A stretch of 64,000 nucleotides of DNA, taken from assembly GCA_013398295.1 (NCBI GenBank), contig VZSF01008218.1:465052-529051 (forward strand), in the 5' to 3' direction. A program made the position numbers and the translations under genes. Each line of letters starts with the position of its first letter. Position 1 is the first letter of the stretch. This document shows, in pieces, positions 14,486 to 34,200 of this stretch. Under the pieces are notes generated by a model, which did not search any database, was not told the DNA's origin, and saw only the letters and a list, made by a program, of their open reading frames with translations. This DNA comes from Chionis minor (Eukaryota > Chordata > Aves > Charadriiformes > Chionididae).

Positions 14486-17386
14486 AAATTTAGAAATCCC
14501 AGTGGGCTTTTGTAATAAAACTACCTCGTATCTAGTAAATTTAACCAGTGATAATTGCATACTGCCTGCAAACTACTTCTGTTTCCGAACTCTGTATGTA
14601 TGTGCCTCATCTAAGAGAGAAGTAAGTTTATTTATTGTGCAAAATGATTCCTATATAGTTTACGAGTCCTTTGGGGACTTTATTGGCTGAAAGGCAAAAT
14701 GAAATGTGAGATCAAACTTGCTGGTGTGTTGGTTGTTTTTCTTCTTTAGTAAGTGGAGTTTTTATGCACACATTCTAGCTGCTTCGACAGTTACGATTCT
14801 ATAGCAAGGTTCTCCTTAGTATGTCGTGCAACCCTCAATACATGCCTAATCACATGCTAATTTTAACTTCCCAACAAAATGTTTAATAATCCTATAGAAG
14901 CACGTTATTGCAAAGACATAGTTCACGAAGCAACATGTATAAAGATATATAAAAATGCTACGAAGCGGATATCATGTATTTACCCATTTTGGTGAAAGCT
15001 AAAAACTATACACATTTGCTATTTTAAGAGTTGAAACTACATCTTTCAACAAAATTTAGCTGCTCTCATTTTGTGTATGCATTTAATTTTATCTGGAAAT
15101 TTTCTGACATTAGGAACAGAACAACTGTAGTTTCTCATTATGTTCGCTGCCAGAATCTACGTTTGGTTGCTCAACTAAAGACCTTATATTGCTAATTACT
15201 ACCACATGCCCATATCTCAAGCAAAGGAAAACTTATTGGTTCTGACAACTCATTCTCTCAACACTGAATTCCAAATGAAAACTTAAACTTTGGCCAAACA
15301 TAACATTTCATCAATCTTGTTCTATTGATGGCAAAAACAACATCAAACAAGGGATGCTAATGGCTTTTTACTATGCAGTTCCCAAGCTTAGATTCTCTGA
15401 TGAAAGAGCCACATGAGCAAAGGATGTCTTTAAACTACTCAGTAATTGATAACTGAACCAGAAAACAACACATAAAGCAAATCGAACAGTTTGTATGCTG
15501 ATGATAGACTTGAGTTTCAAACGACAAGTTATACGGGCAGTAGAGACCAGCAGAGAAAGCACTGACAACAGAGTGTGCTAAAAACAAACAGATAGTGCAT
15601 ATAAATAAAGACAAAAAGCAAAGGTGAAAAAATTAAATGAAGCGCGCCCCAAAGCCAGCAGAAGCCTGCAATCTGGAGTTGAGCTTTTCAGGATGCGGGG
15701 TTCTGACTGAAGATCAGGTCCAAGTTTAGAGACATCTGAGCAATGCTGGGTACCAGTGACAACGTGGAAGGGGAGACACTAAAACTCTGTATGTAAAAGA
15801 GTTTTAAACCATATTTGCCTCTGCTATAACTCTTTTGGAGCCTCAAAAACAGAGGTGTAAGTTCTGTGTTTGAAAAACCCCTCTCTTTGAGAAACGAAGT
15901 ATGAATACAAATGTGAAACTGAGTAGACCGCTGTCACAAATAAACATTTTGGGAAAGTAATGGCACTACTCTATCTCAGAAATAAATTAATGCACTTTCT
16001 TAATATTGATAAGTGACTTACGATGCGAGTTTCCAACATTAGTGCTTATAGCAAAAAATAACTTCAGACATATGAAGGCATATCAAAAAAGGGAAGTATT
16101 GAAGTTTTCAATTGTGTCATCTAATCGCTTGAGTATCACTCAACATACAATAGTATAAAGTATAACTAAAGACAAACCTTTGATTTATCTCCCCAGTGAT
16201 GTAAAACAGTACTCTAGAATTAGCTCTGTTGGACATTTACAGTCTTTCTGCTCCACAGAGCGGGGAAAAAACTTGATCAAACCATAATCCACATTTATAA
16301 AATGATGCATGGGTGATGATTTGAAAGGAATAAAGTAAAAAAAAAACCAACAAAACTTCTTAAAGTAAGGAGAGGGACACTTAAATGCGTTGCTTGCAGT
16401 GCCTTCTTTATGCTATATGGAAAGGATTCCATATGACTAGGCTTTTAGGGCAAATACATCTCTACCAGTGAATGTCACGATGGTATGCGATGAAACAAAA
16501 GATGGCAACACTAATGGTGATATAGAGGAGGAACTGCTATATCGCCAAGTACATCTAGTTCATTAAAGGCTATATCCCAGCAGATCTAGGTGCTGGGAAT
16601 GCCAGAAAGAGCTGGTTTTAACTTGGTCAAGAAAACAAGCAGGCTTTCAATAGAAATGTTATGAGCTATGTGGTCCAATAAAATTTTAGCTTTTGCTACC
16701 AGGCAAAAATAATACTTTTTATGGCTTTGGGGTTTTTCCATACTATACTGATACTAAGGCTACTACTTGGGTCTTCTTAGGATACGATTTAGACAGCGTG
16801 TGGAAGAAAATCCTTTTAAGTCCCTGGTCATAGACCCTAAAATCATGAGTGTTTGCAATATTCATATGAAATCAACAGGAGCTGGATGAGATCTGAATCT
16901 GCTGTTTGAACAATGAGAAACAGCACTATCAGACTTCTGACACGCTCAGTCTAATGGAATGACTGGATCAACACAAATCTCATATTTTGCACTCCAGTAG
17001 GTCCAAGTTTTCTAAGGAACTGAGTTGTTTGACCATCACGTGAATTGACATTGTCGCATAGTTAAGAGATGACCACGTGGTAATCTGACGCCCAAAGCTG
17101 TAAAGTAACAAGTCAACCTTGGTCCAGAAGCTAACTGCTTTAACAGCAGCATTTTTTACATATATATGTCAGTGTAGTCCTAGGGAGATCCAGGGTCTCT
17201 TGAAGTAGGGACAAAACTTTGTGACTCGTACCGTAGCATAGCCCAGGTCTCTAATTATAGTGTGACAACTCTCCAGTGGTAACATCTGATGCCAAGGAAT
17301 ACAGCTTTATAAGCTGTGAGTCAGCTATTACCACCTTCAGGGGCTCTTTAAAGTCACACAATCACACCTGGTCTTTTTTGACTTAC

Positions 17387-17478
17387 TTTCTGCCTCTGGT
17401 TGAGTTAAAAGTCCCGCCGTATTTCTTCCGATTAAGGATGAGAGCAGCAATTTCTGGCACGTAGCGAGCAAACATTGC
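17387..17478 (-). CDS. KCNMA1: KCNMA1 alternative exon, second version: S6 end and RCK1 linker
   Basis: A second 92-nt exon with acceptor tcatgcatgtag and donor AAA|gtaagt, again 30 codons plus AA. It reads [22 protein letters not shown], then TFNSTRGR. Twenty of 30 residues match the standard cassette. Differences are S317R, I323A, E324A, G327L, S335T, Y336F, S337N, A338S, V339T and S340R. The RKKYGG linker start is kept and there is no stop or frame break, so it looks functional. It arose by tandem exon duplication. A mutually exclusive Slo1 exon at this position giving a neuronal channel with altered function has been reported in mammals, and this is probably its bird counterpart. That this bird uses it is inferred, not shown. 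Confidence 0.9.
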
Positions 17479-17481
17479 CTA

Positions 17482-17487
17482 CATGCA
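17482..17487 (-). promoter_or_regulatory. RBFOX-type motif TGCATG at the 3' splice site of the second exon
   Basis: TGCATG on the minus strand directly followed by TAG and the first base of the second alternative exon. It lies between the T-rich tract and the acceptor AG. A protein bound here would compete with U2AF recognition of this splice site. The motif is seen directly; the regulatory role is inferred. Confidence 0.65.
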
Positions 17488-17518
17488 TGAAACAAAAACA
17501 CAAAAAAAAAGAAAATGG

Positions 17519-17524
17519 CATGCA
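17519..17524 (-). promoter_or_regulatory. RBFOX-type motif TGCATG, intron middle
   Basis: TGCATG on the minus strand, 50 nt downstream of the standard exon's donor and 41 nt upstream of the second exon, just before the polypyrimidine tract. (U)GCAUG is the established RBFOX binding element. Such sites tend to activate the exon upstream of them and repress the exon downstream. Binding here is inferred from sequence only. Confidence 0.65.
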
Positions 17525-17572
17525 GAGAGTGTTCTACTGCAGCAGAGGCAGCAGAGCCTCTTGGGATACTTA

Positions 17573-19479
<1,907 letters not shown>

Positions 19480-19624
19480 CTAAAATGTACAAGAAAACAC
19501 AGAATGAATTAATAGTTGTACCACAAATTATGCTACTGATATATGCTTGCGTGCACGTGCTGGTGTATATATGTAACACGGCATATAATATAAACTCCGG
19601 ATCCTTTCCTTTGATTATTTCGAT

Positions 19625-19691
19625 TATAATTGGGACAGGGAACCCAATTCTAATTGAATTAGGTTAGACAGGAAACCCTGTCCCAATTATA
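19625..19691. repeat. inverted repeat forming a 67-nt stem-loop
   Basis: Perfect 16-bp arms (TATAATTGGGACAGGG at 19625-19640 and its complement at 19676-19691) enclose a second stem. AACC at 19641-19644 pairs with 19662-19665, and AATTC at 19646-19650 pairs with 19656-19660, closing a 5-nt loop. A 10-nt one-sided bulge separates the two stems. It could be a fold-back or a small transposon remnant; no known microRNA is recognised. Confidence 0.8.
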
Positions 19692-20423
19692 GCATTACAG
19701 TTCTTTTGGCAATATACTTAGCACTGCCACTCATACTATTTATGGAAAGTATCTTTTCTATTCACCACTAAATAATATAGCTTATTCCTGCGGGTAGGTA
19801 AATTCATTTGATACCAATTTGTTCAGAACTTTTTCAGAGTGAATCTTACTCGTAATGCAATTATACTTCTTAATGTTTCTGTTGTTTTAGAGTATTACGT
19901 AGCTATTAATAGCACTAATGACATGTTTAGTGATACACTATCACTTTCCCAAGAAGCCAGGTACTGCATGTGACAAAGCTAAAAATTTATCAGTGGGAAA
20001 GGGGCATGCCTTCTAAAATTTGTTCCACAATAAAAAGTTCGAGGATTCCTACAGCAGAACAGAGAAACTTATGCTGAAAAACAAAACAAAACCCCACCAA
20101 AATCCAATTCATAGAAAATAGCATTCCCTCCCTCCTGATGTAATTAAAAAAAGCTTTTTTGTTTTTAGTTCAAAAACAGAAGAGACTTATGTTTCTATGA
20201 TAAAAATGCCACACTTCTCACAGGAGTGTAAAATTGTAGTCATCCATGAATGCGAAGTGTATCGTAAATGAAAACATCCAAAATTTTGGTGCATCTTTAT
20301 AAGAGTGAATATTAAATTACTATCTGGTATAACAAAAAGATAAAAATTCTGAATGTAATCTTATATAGCTGGATGCAGCTCAACATGATTTAAGCAAAAT
20401 CAATTAAATTGTTCTGGACTAAC

Positions 20424-20520
20424 ATAGAATCATAAAATGGTTTCCATATCATTAAATTATAATATTAGTCCAAAACCATTCCTGAATAATTTATTACTAC
20501 CAGCACCTTGAAATTTTCCT
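20424..20520 (-). mobile_element. possible old CR1 remnant
   Basis: Starts with CATAGAATCATAAAATGGTTT, close to the reverse complement of a CR1 3' end. The rest is too diverged to align by eye. It could be chance in A+T-rich sequence. Confidence 0.35.
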
Positions 20521-21188
20521 AAGCTGATCATAAAATGTATTTAAAGGACCAACACTTAACCATATTTACCAAGCAAATCAGTAAAAGCTATTAGTTTAAA
20601 ATAAAAAGCTGACGTATACCTACCATATATATGCATGTGCACATTTATGGACTCGTACGTAGTTCTACACCAACTCTCTTACATTTTTCAGATATTTTTA
20701 AGTGTGGGATAAAAACGTATTACAAAAAAACCCCTATGGTACTGGTAACCGAAAGCCACACCAAAAAATTTGAAATTTAAAAACATAAGAGAAGGACATA
20801 ATCTCAAAAAAAAAAAAAATTGATGCCAGGAATGTTAGCAATGCCGTTAATTCTCGTGGATATACCGAACTGCTTTTTTCTGGCACAACCATTGATTTCC
20901 CAGGACCTGGGTACCATTTCAGCTCCACCAGCCCCTTCCAGGAAGCACTCAGAGTAGTTATTTAGGAAACATTGCCACCTACTGGAAAATTGTAATAATT
21001 CGAGAAGTTGCATCAGTTCAAGTCACATGTTTTATGGCTGAAGTTAATGATGTATTACTTCCTATTCAGAATTAGTTTTGAGTAGAAGCCTAAAATTCGG
21101 GAAGCTGAGATGTCTTTTTTTATTGTGCTCGATAGATACGTTACGGGATCATCCAGAGCAAGGCAATTTCAGGTAATAAAGTAGCTCA

Positions 21189-25208
<4,020 letters not shown>

Positions 25209-28200
25209 CTAGTAAAGAATAATTTAAATTATAACAGCATTTCACTTACAATGACATTGATAATCAACACAGGTAGCATACAAAATGTCAAATACCTCTG
25301 AAATGTTGTTCCATATTTAATGGTTCCAAGATCCTTACCAGGTCTTTTTTCAAATTGTTTTAAATTTATTTCCTTAATAGCTGAAGTATCCTCCCAGAAA
25401 GCCTTAAGTTTATGTACGAAGCCATGGGAGGAGATACACAGGCTGAAAGCTAAGGGGAAAAAACCTCCCTGAGGTTCTGTTGGTTGTTCTAGTGCACATG
25501 TCCTCTTCCAAGCTGTCGAAGACACATACAGATCTGAAACTCCTCAGTCCTCCAAGCTCCCACATTGCTTAGTGAAAAATAAGAGATTATCGGCAAGAGA
25601 TCTGATAACCTGGATAAAGTAGACGGTGTATACGCCTGATTAAATTGATAAACCGTAATGACATAACATCTTTCATTGTAATAATGCTCCTTATCTCCAC
25701 CCTCATTTCCAAAAACTCAAGCAGGAGAACAGAGGAACGACACAGTTTCTCTTAAAAATGACAAATATACTATAATTCTTTCCATCAAACTCAAACTGTG
25801 GGAATAGATTACACTTTGACTATTAAAGAAGTAACTGTTTTTGTCAAGAAATAGCATTTTTGTGTTGAAATCATGTTGCACGAATAGCAATTCCCAGACA
25901 ACGGCAAAGCCAGCGAGACATACACAGGGAGAGCGTGTGCAAGAGAAAATACTATAGAAGATTAAGGGCTTAAATTATTAAGAGATTTAGGATGACCGTA
26001 AATAATTTGGCTGCAGATCTTTGGCATATGAATACAAGTACATTGTGTATTATACACACGCACAGCTTATAAAATTAAAATAAGGCTTTCAGGATAATTT
26101 TTATTAGACAGTAAGGCCAAGAGTTACATAAAAGTTGTGTAACACGGTATTGCCACCGTTACAGTCGGGTCCAGGTCAGCTTCTTATCAAACTTCCTCTT
26201 TACTGACTTTTTTTTTTACCCACTTCCAGTGCTATAAACCACTTTTTATTTCTAGAAACGTAGGGGCAGACTGGTCCTGGCAAACATATAAACATTGTCA
26301 TAACCTTCATCATCTCAGTGGGGTCAAGAGGCTCCCCTCTAGAGCAAATACGCACGTGGTGAGATGTGTTTAAATCAAGGCTTTATTTCTGCATAAAGGG
26401 AAGTTGTTAAATAACATTTTACTCTTGCTAAGGCTCATAAGTAGCCTTATTAAGTAGCCTTAAAGTAGAAAATCATTCCTGTCTCTGTATTACATGGATA
26501 TAAATTTTCTTTTTAATTACTGACCATGGAGAATTCTGAAAATTAATCACAACTTGAAAACGGGATTTGGAGATCTAGATAAAATTATTCTTAATAATTC
26601 TAAACTTCAGATCTGTTTGCAATTAGAGGAAGACCCTTTTGGATCATAGTGCTGAAACTGTGGGAGATGTCCCTCTGCTCCAGTTGCATTAGCTCCCGCA
26701 GTTGCTACTTCCGTCTAAGCAGAAGTGCTGGACAAGGACTGAGAGGACCTTTACTGGCAACCCTAAACTCCCTCAGCTCTGTTCCATCCAGCTACCTCCC
26801 TTACTCAACTCCCTTTATGAAACTTTATGAAAAATGGCTACCGGGGGAAAAATCCTTCCTTTCAAATTCTTTGCATTGCATCTGAATCTAGTATGAGTGA
26901 TGGCCAAATTACTCATTGCAATGTTTCAAAAAGAAGCCTGAGAAACATCAAAGTTAGCAATAAAATGTCCATCTCCGAACTCTTACAATGCTTCAAGATA
27001 TATTTTAGTTGCTGAGACATCAAATAATAGAACACAAAGACTATGGCTTCAATGTATTTTTTGTGGAAGAAGAAAATCGTTATGGCTTAAGTTCCGCATT
27101 TGCTACAGCCTACGCTATTTTAAAGAATTCTCTTCAGAGAACTGAATTTAAAATTAAAAAAAAACAGGTGGAGAGTTTTCTCGAACAGTTTACCTGAACT
27201 ACAAATGGAACTGGCTGGTAACGGTAAAAAGTTACAATCACCTTGTCACCTCTGAATCTTGTCTAGGACATTACTCATAGGGCTGTATTTTATAGCTAAA
27301 GGAATTATTATGCAGAAAGGATCAAATTTTGATCTTCAGAAACCTCAGGCTATTACCTGCTTTGTGTGGTTCAAATATGAAGAACAAAAATTAAATTAAA
27401 ATTAAAGTTTTCCTTACCATGACAGCAAGCGAATTATTTTTAGTATTCTACTCTTTAAAAGACCCAAACAGTTCTGTTACTAGGTTCCTACATGCATGTC
27501 ATTTAATATTGTTTTCTAGCAAGAAAGTGGTATTTAATAAGAATCTCTTCCTATGTTCAGAGTATCAGGACGTAACAAGGCATAAGCCTTACCCAAAGGC
27601 ACTAAGAAAAAGCAAATTCTCTAGATGAGATACTGAAAACTTTGTGAACTACCATGATTCTGCATGATGACCTCTTCATATTTATAGACAATGTGTTTCT
27701 ATTTAATTAGCTTTCATAGAAACACGTTAGAAACATTGATATTTTTTGTACTTATTATAAAATATATTCTATATTAGTCAAAAAAGTCCTCTGGTAAATC
27801 AATATATAGGAAACAGAGATTGGGAAAGCCCTTCATGACCATACACATTTGAAGCCTATAAAAAGTTACGTATTCTAAGTATTTTCAATGCCCATTAAAA
27901 TTATATTCTCAGTTTTGCTTCAAAGGACCTCTAAAAGTCTTTTTTATAAAAACCTATTTGGAATATAATATTCTTTCCAGCTATGTAGAGGCATCACCTC
28001 ATATAAATTTCAGCAGCAGAATGAATATTTCAGGAAAACACTTTTGTTTGCCCTGAACAGTCTGTGTTCCCGACCAGGTGCCGAACAAGGAGTATAATCT
28101 GCCTCAGTGGGATAGAGTGCTAGGGTACTGGATTTAATAAGGAATTTACTGGTTTACTTCTGAGCTTTATAATCCCCTTCAGTAGAAAATTTAGCCAACT

Positions 28201-31200
28201 GAGGTCTTTAAAATCCATTTGACATTGGCCGATATCAGAGTCAAGGAGAACCTGGCTCAGAAGGAAACAAGCGGAGACTGGGGGCAGCATTCTCAGCGTA
28301 AGCCCTGGTGAGAAAGGCAGCCAGTTTGCAAACGGGGCTGAAGGGCTTAGAGCTGAGCAGGAACGAAGCCTCTTTAAAGTAGAAGGAATATTGATAAGAG
28401 ATGGGTGTTCCAGAAGAGCGTAAAAGAAAACGCTGAAAAGCAATCTGAGGAAAGCACATAAAGGACCTGGACAATGGTAGGGTTGAGTAGCCTTGTTTCC
28501 AGGTACTCCCAGTATCTTGCTCTCAGGGGTTTAGCGTAGCAGCATCAGTTAGTTCGGTGTTTGCAGGTGAAACCCACCATGGCAGGCGGGCAGGGTTTAC
28601 TCCCCGTGACACCGTTATCACAAAGCGTCACAGTTGGCCAAAACAGCTCCGCACAGTCGGAACAAATTAGACTGCGCAATGCACCAGTGTCCCACCTCTC
28701 CAGGAGGTTGCACCACGGGAAGACTTTGTGTGGTCTATCGGAAACATCCACGACTACTACCTGAACGGAAACAAGGGAGAAAAAAGGGGAATCCCCCGTT
28801 CTTGAATAGTTATTTTGAAAAGCTTGACTGTGAAAGACAGAAGAGGCGCTGGTTTTGAATGTACCTCTAAAACATCTAACAGCATTGACTGCTTGACCTT
28901 CTAGTAATTTACGTGCATCTTGAAAGGCTGCAGCTAATTCAAATGTTTCAGCGTATTCTTCAAATAGACTATGAAAGGCTGCTGCTGAGAGTAAACTGTA
29001 AGCATAAAACTCAGACGAAATGAGCGTGTCCCTAAATGTATGATTACTTATATGACCTTGAGCTCAGCAGCGGGATGATGAATCAACTGCATAATTCCTA
29101 GAGGAGAAGTCCATGCGGCACTTCATTCTGGTGCTGATGTTAATGACATGCAAAAGTGTGCTTGCAATCATACACGCACCTGTAAACTGATGATACATAA
29201 AACCTCACAGCAATAACCATGCTCCAATGAGAGTGCTGTCAAACTAACGGTGGCCTAAATTATTCCGTAGGTCACTTACTATGAATCCACACGAGATTCA
29301 AATTAAAAGAAGTTAAACAGAAAAGATTTTGATGGGTCCAGCTCAAGAGTAATTATTGACAAAGTGTCTGTCAAAAATAGCCTGTCTCTGAAAACTAAAC
29401 ACCTGTAACCAGTAACACGGTGTCCCATGCGATGCTCTCTCACTGTTTTCAAATCAAACCTGACTCACCACTGAGATGATGTTATCTCTTTCAAGGCCCA
29501 CCAGCTCACCAGGAACAGAAATTTTTGAGGTTTGTTTATGCATCAAGAATAATAAGCAAAATTCTATAATAGGAGCACCAAGAAAAATTCCCATTTTCCC
29601 CGAGCTGTCTCAGCTACTTAGACAAATGGTAACTTCTCTCTTTCCTTCGCAATCTTTGGGAATGTATTTTATACATGTGGGGAAGAATAATTTCTTTTAA
29701 TATGAAATAACTACAAAACTGTTCTACATTTAAATGATATAATCCATAGTTAAGATAGGGTAAGCTTCTTGTGTACTACAGTAAAGTCTATTCTAATTTT
29801 GCACATTTCTAGGATTCTGACTTCTAAAGTTAACTGAGCAAACTCCTGAATGGAATGTTTAGGAAGTACTTGCAGTTTTGTCTCCATGGTGTCACTATCT
29901 TTATCTTGGCAAGAGGTTTTGTATTGGAATTTTCTTATGGGATCTGACTGGAAGAGGATATAATCTTCTATATTAAGATTTATCTAAAAACTAAGTATCA
30001 AAAGATTTCATTTACCTAGAAAAGCTCTCTAACCACAGGAAAATAGAGAGATAAAATGGAGGGACTCTTCAGTTTGTCAGTCTTCTAAATGGATGACTAA
30101 AGTGAGCTTCTGACCCGGAGTTTCCTTAAGCTACAAAGCTCAGGATAAAGCTAAGAGATTCCAAGATTTCTAGACCAGAAAAAACTTTTATGGTTATAAA
30201 ACCAGATTCCTTTAATAATACGAAGCAAAGAATTTTAGTCAATAGTTTCTGCCTCTAGTACAATAATTTGACTTGTAGGTAGGATGATTCAAACGAACCT
30301 CCAAGTATACCACGGATTCTTTTCCGACTGTGAAAATACTTGTTTAGCTACCTTGTGTTGCCTGTACAGCTAACAGAACATTTTCAAAGTACACTGAAAA
30401 GGTGAAATACATGTGTAACATGTCCTGTTATTTTTACTAGGTAATTTCCTGGATAACATGTGTGGTGCAATTTTATTTCAGATTCTGAATGCTCAAACTG
30501 GAATCTGTAAAAACAAACTAATCCACCCAACAACCCTTCCCAGCTCTCAAAGATCAACTGCCTACCTCCTGAAATTCTATACGCTGAATTTAGATATGAA
30601 AAATCGATGCAGCCACGTCTTTCAGGCCAATTTCGAAATGTCACTAAGAGAGGCCAAAAAACTGCCCTCAAAAAACTGCAATCGGTCTTAAATATTACAG
30701 AAATCAATGACCTGTGCAATAGGAAACAATATGCCATGTTGAAATACGGGGCTAGACCTAGAATACAACAGGAGTATTTTTATTCATTTTACTACGTACT
30801 CGTTCAGTTCTGGGAGGTGAGGTGCAAATATTCTCCAGCTATTGCTTTCTGACTCTTTACTACGGACCCAGTAAAATGGATGCTTTAGACCAGAATAGTG
30901 ATGCAAACATTACCAATAAACTACGTGCCAGTAGCGGTGCAATTACAGCAGAAAATTATTTTCTCTCTAAAGTTTACAGCAAAACAAAATATGTTATTTC
31001 GAGTTTTATTTGACTTTACAGTCTTAAAGGTGCTGAGAAACAGTATTTTCCTGTCAGACAGCTCTGCAGTCTCTTGGCCGAACCGATGCTTTCCACTGGA
31101 TTAGCATGCAGCAGCAATCAGGATTACCCATAGGTTACAAACCCCCCAAAAAGGAGAATTAGAATTTGAAATCTGTAAACGGGAAAAGGAGGAAATCGCA

Positions 31201-34200
31201 ACAACTAAACTTATTTTTCTTTTACAAGATTCTAAAAAACAGAAAAAGGAATTGGGGTTTTTTTGCTCATTCAACATGAGAGGTCAATCTACCAGAACAC
31301 CACCAAGCATTACATTATTTCTCCTCAATAAGATACATAATTGCTTTCTTATTGCCATATATTGCTTTTTCTGTCAATAGCATATCCAAAATATTGGCGT
31401 AAGGATTCAATCCACTGAGATTCTGTATACCACCTCTACTCCTGACAAACCATTCACCAAAATGGCATCTTCATCAAATCTATGAATGGCTACTTCTACC
31501 CTATATTTGATTAAGACCACATGGTTTACTGAAGACTGAAAAAAACCAGAGTCTATATTTAGGAAATTAGAACGTTTTCTGCGATGCATATAATGGAGTG
31601 GTAATTTTTAGGATGTAAAATAATCCTATCCTGAATGCCTTCACACAATGCAGCAGAGCACCCGGAGATTCCACTCCCTGTAGACAGGTTTGGAAATGAA
31701 AGCTCAAAGAATAAGACAAGGAGAAATAGCATGGGAGGAAAAGAATCTGCCATTTCTTGGAAGCAAGAGAGCCAAAATATTTGTATATGCTTCCCTGCCT
31801 CTGTTATCAAAGTGTACAAGCAGGGAAAGCAGCCCACAGCATGAAGAAATCAATACCCTATGAACCAGCACAGCAAAACGGCATCAAGTTCAGCATCTAC
31901 ACAGTTTCTATACTAAATGCTTTCAAACAGTGCTTATCAAAGACACATTAATAAATCTACCCGCTGCACATTTCTTTAACTTACTTTTACACCTGGTAAA
32001 ATAATGACAGCACTTCAAAAAATAATTTCTTAAGAACTCTGGCATTGCAGATTATTACGTTCCATTCTTCAGTAAAGACAAGATTACTTGATTCTAGGTG
32101 ACTACTGAACCCCTTTGATGAGGTATTGGAGGCATGTGCACATTACAGCATGTAACTTTGGGAAGAAATTTTTCCTATAAAGCAACTGAAATCCTGTAGC
32201 ATTATTTTGAAGTTGTGAAATTAAATATAATATCTTTTCAGAAAAGCATAACACTAGCACTAGAGACAGCATCACAAACTACAGTTCTGAACAAAAAGTT
32301 GAGAGTTGGACCTTACCCCAGTACGAGCCGACCCTATAACAAGACACCAAGGAGTTTCGAAAAGTATGCTGTTCTTCCTTTTCAGGGACATTATGCCCAG
32401 CTTTGACACGATATCCATTTTGGAACAACTCTCCAAGAGATTTTTTACGCCTCCTAGGACTTCTATAAGTTTCTGTACGCGTGCCCCCAGAAGGGTTGTG
32501 GTAGACTAAAATCTTGCCGGGAATCATGACTGTGTATCTTCAGCTTCAGGAGCACTGCACAGAAGTATTGTGCTCCAGTCTTCAGTCACAACATCCACTA
32601 ATAGCGAAGACAGTCACGTATTTACCCTCCTTTTTGCTAATTCAGTATCATCACAGCGAGACAGCTCAGCATTCTTTCTTTAACAGACCTTCTCTTTGGA
32701 GGCAGATTTATTCAACCGGACAGAGGACAACGCAAAGTTCAGCTTTGCGTGTCGTTACCAAACGCTAATTCAGTATAATCTAGTTCATTTCTGTTAGCGT
32801 GAAACAAACAATTCACATACAAAACTCAGCCTCCCAAAACAGACTCAGAGTATCACAAACTGGATGGGCAAAACAAATCACAGAAGCAGGCAGGCAGTGC
32901 AGATGCTCCTCTGATCCATGATGTATTAGAGCTTAAAAGCCATCTTCTATCCGGATATTACCACGTAAGCTTCTTTCAGATACACCAAAGAACCACACCC
33001 ATCGATCCAAAACCCCCAAACGCGATGCTGTTCACTTGGAATGAACAGGTACCCTCGTAAAGAATATCGTTGTAGACCATGTACTTATAGGTACTTGTTT
33101 AGCGTGTGCTATTTTCTTTTACAACTTCACATATCTGATTAAAGCTAGTATGCAGAAGGCAGAGGTCGCATAATCAGCCCACTCTTACAGGATTTATCCC
33201 AGACGAAATAAAAAGAAAAAAAACCCCAAACACACAACAACGCTGCATCTAATCCCAGTTAATGACAGCTATATTACTGAAGAAAAAAAAACCAAAAAAA
33301 CACTTCAGACATCAAACGAGCACGAAGAATAGAGCGCATTAGTTCTCTCAGACTTGCTCTGTGAATATTCACAAAACTGCTTTTTATTCAGTGAGTCGCC
33401 ATCTCATTCAATTAGAAAAAACTCTCTAAAATAAAATGTAAATGTGAGATACTATCTTCCGTGATACACGATATGCCTTCTTAGTCAAGTTTCCTGCTTT
33501 GAGCATAACGTACAAACTTCAACTTGAAAAGCTATCTCTGTTTCGAGGAATAGGCTTATTATTCCTATTTCTTGTCCCCAGAGGAGCCACAAAGATGTAT
33601 ATGCCAAAAATATATCAATGCCATCTGGAGTACGATGCAAAGCAGACACAAAAATAGACCGCGCCATGTGCTTATAGGAAATGTACAGGATCTCAAAGCA
33701 GTTTGGAAATGTTATTAACGTGTGACAATGCCAAATATGGAAATGTGGAGAACAGTACACACAAATTTCAAATAATATGCAGTGAGTGAATCAGAGGAAA
33801 ATCACCCCTGTGACTGCTTTACATTTCAACCTTTACACTGTGTTCTTACAACCTGGTCATGTTCCCACTGGTCACAATAGTAAACTTCCACTGAGGCCAG
33901 TGGGAATAGGTTTTGATTCTATACATACTCACCTAGACATACATATAATATATCAGCGAGCATTTGAATCATTACTCTCAAATGCAATGATTTGAACGAG
34001 GTAGTACTTATCTGTGTTACTAATAAAATCTTGTACAGCTCAACCGACAATAATGTCCTACTTATTTTTTACCATATAAGGCTTACTATTTTTCTTTCTT
34101 TTTGTACTTCGTCTTGAATAGTATTACAATCTTGTTATTATCCAATTTTAAACCTATAATCAGCGTACTTTGTACTTCGTATAGCAAACGTTTGGGTGTA

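Noticed and set aside
14460..14491. A/T palindromic stretch as a replication origin or terminator
   Set aside because: Vertebrate intron; no supporting elements, and such runs are common in A+T-rich DNA.
28120..28443. 107-codon minus-strand frame
   Set aside because: No recognisable domain and overlapping frames on both strands. KCNMA1 needs no exon here because the flanking phases already join.
32279..32527. 82-codon minus-strand frame, basic in its middle
   Set aside because: It looked briefly like a retroposed gene piece but matches no family I can name and has no splice-site or repeat support.
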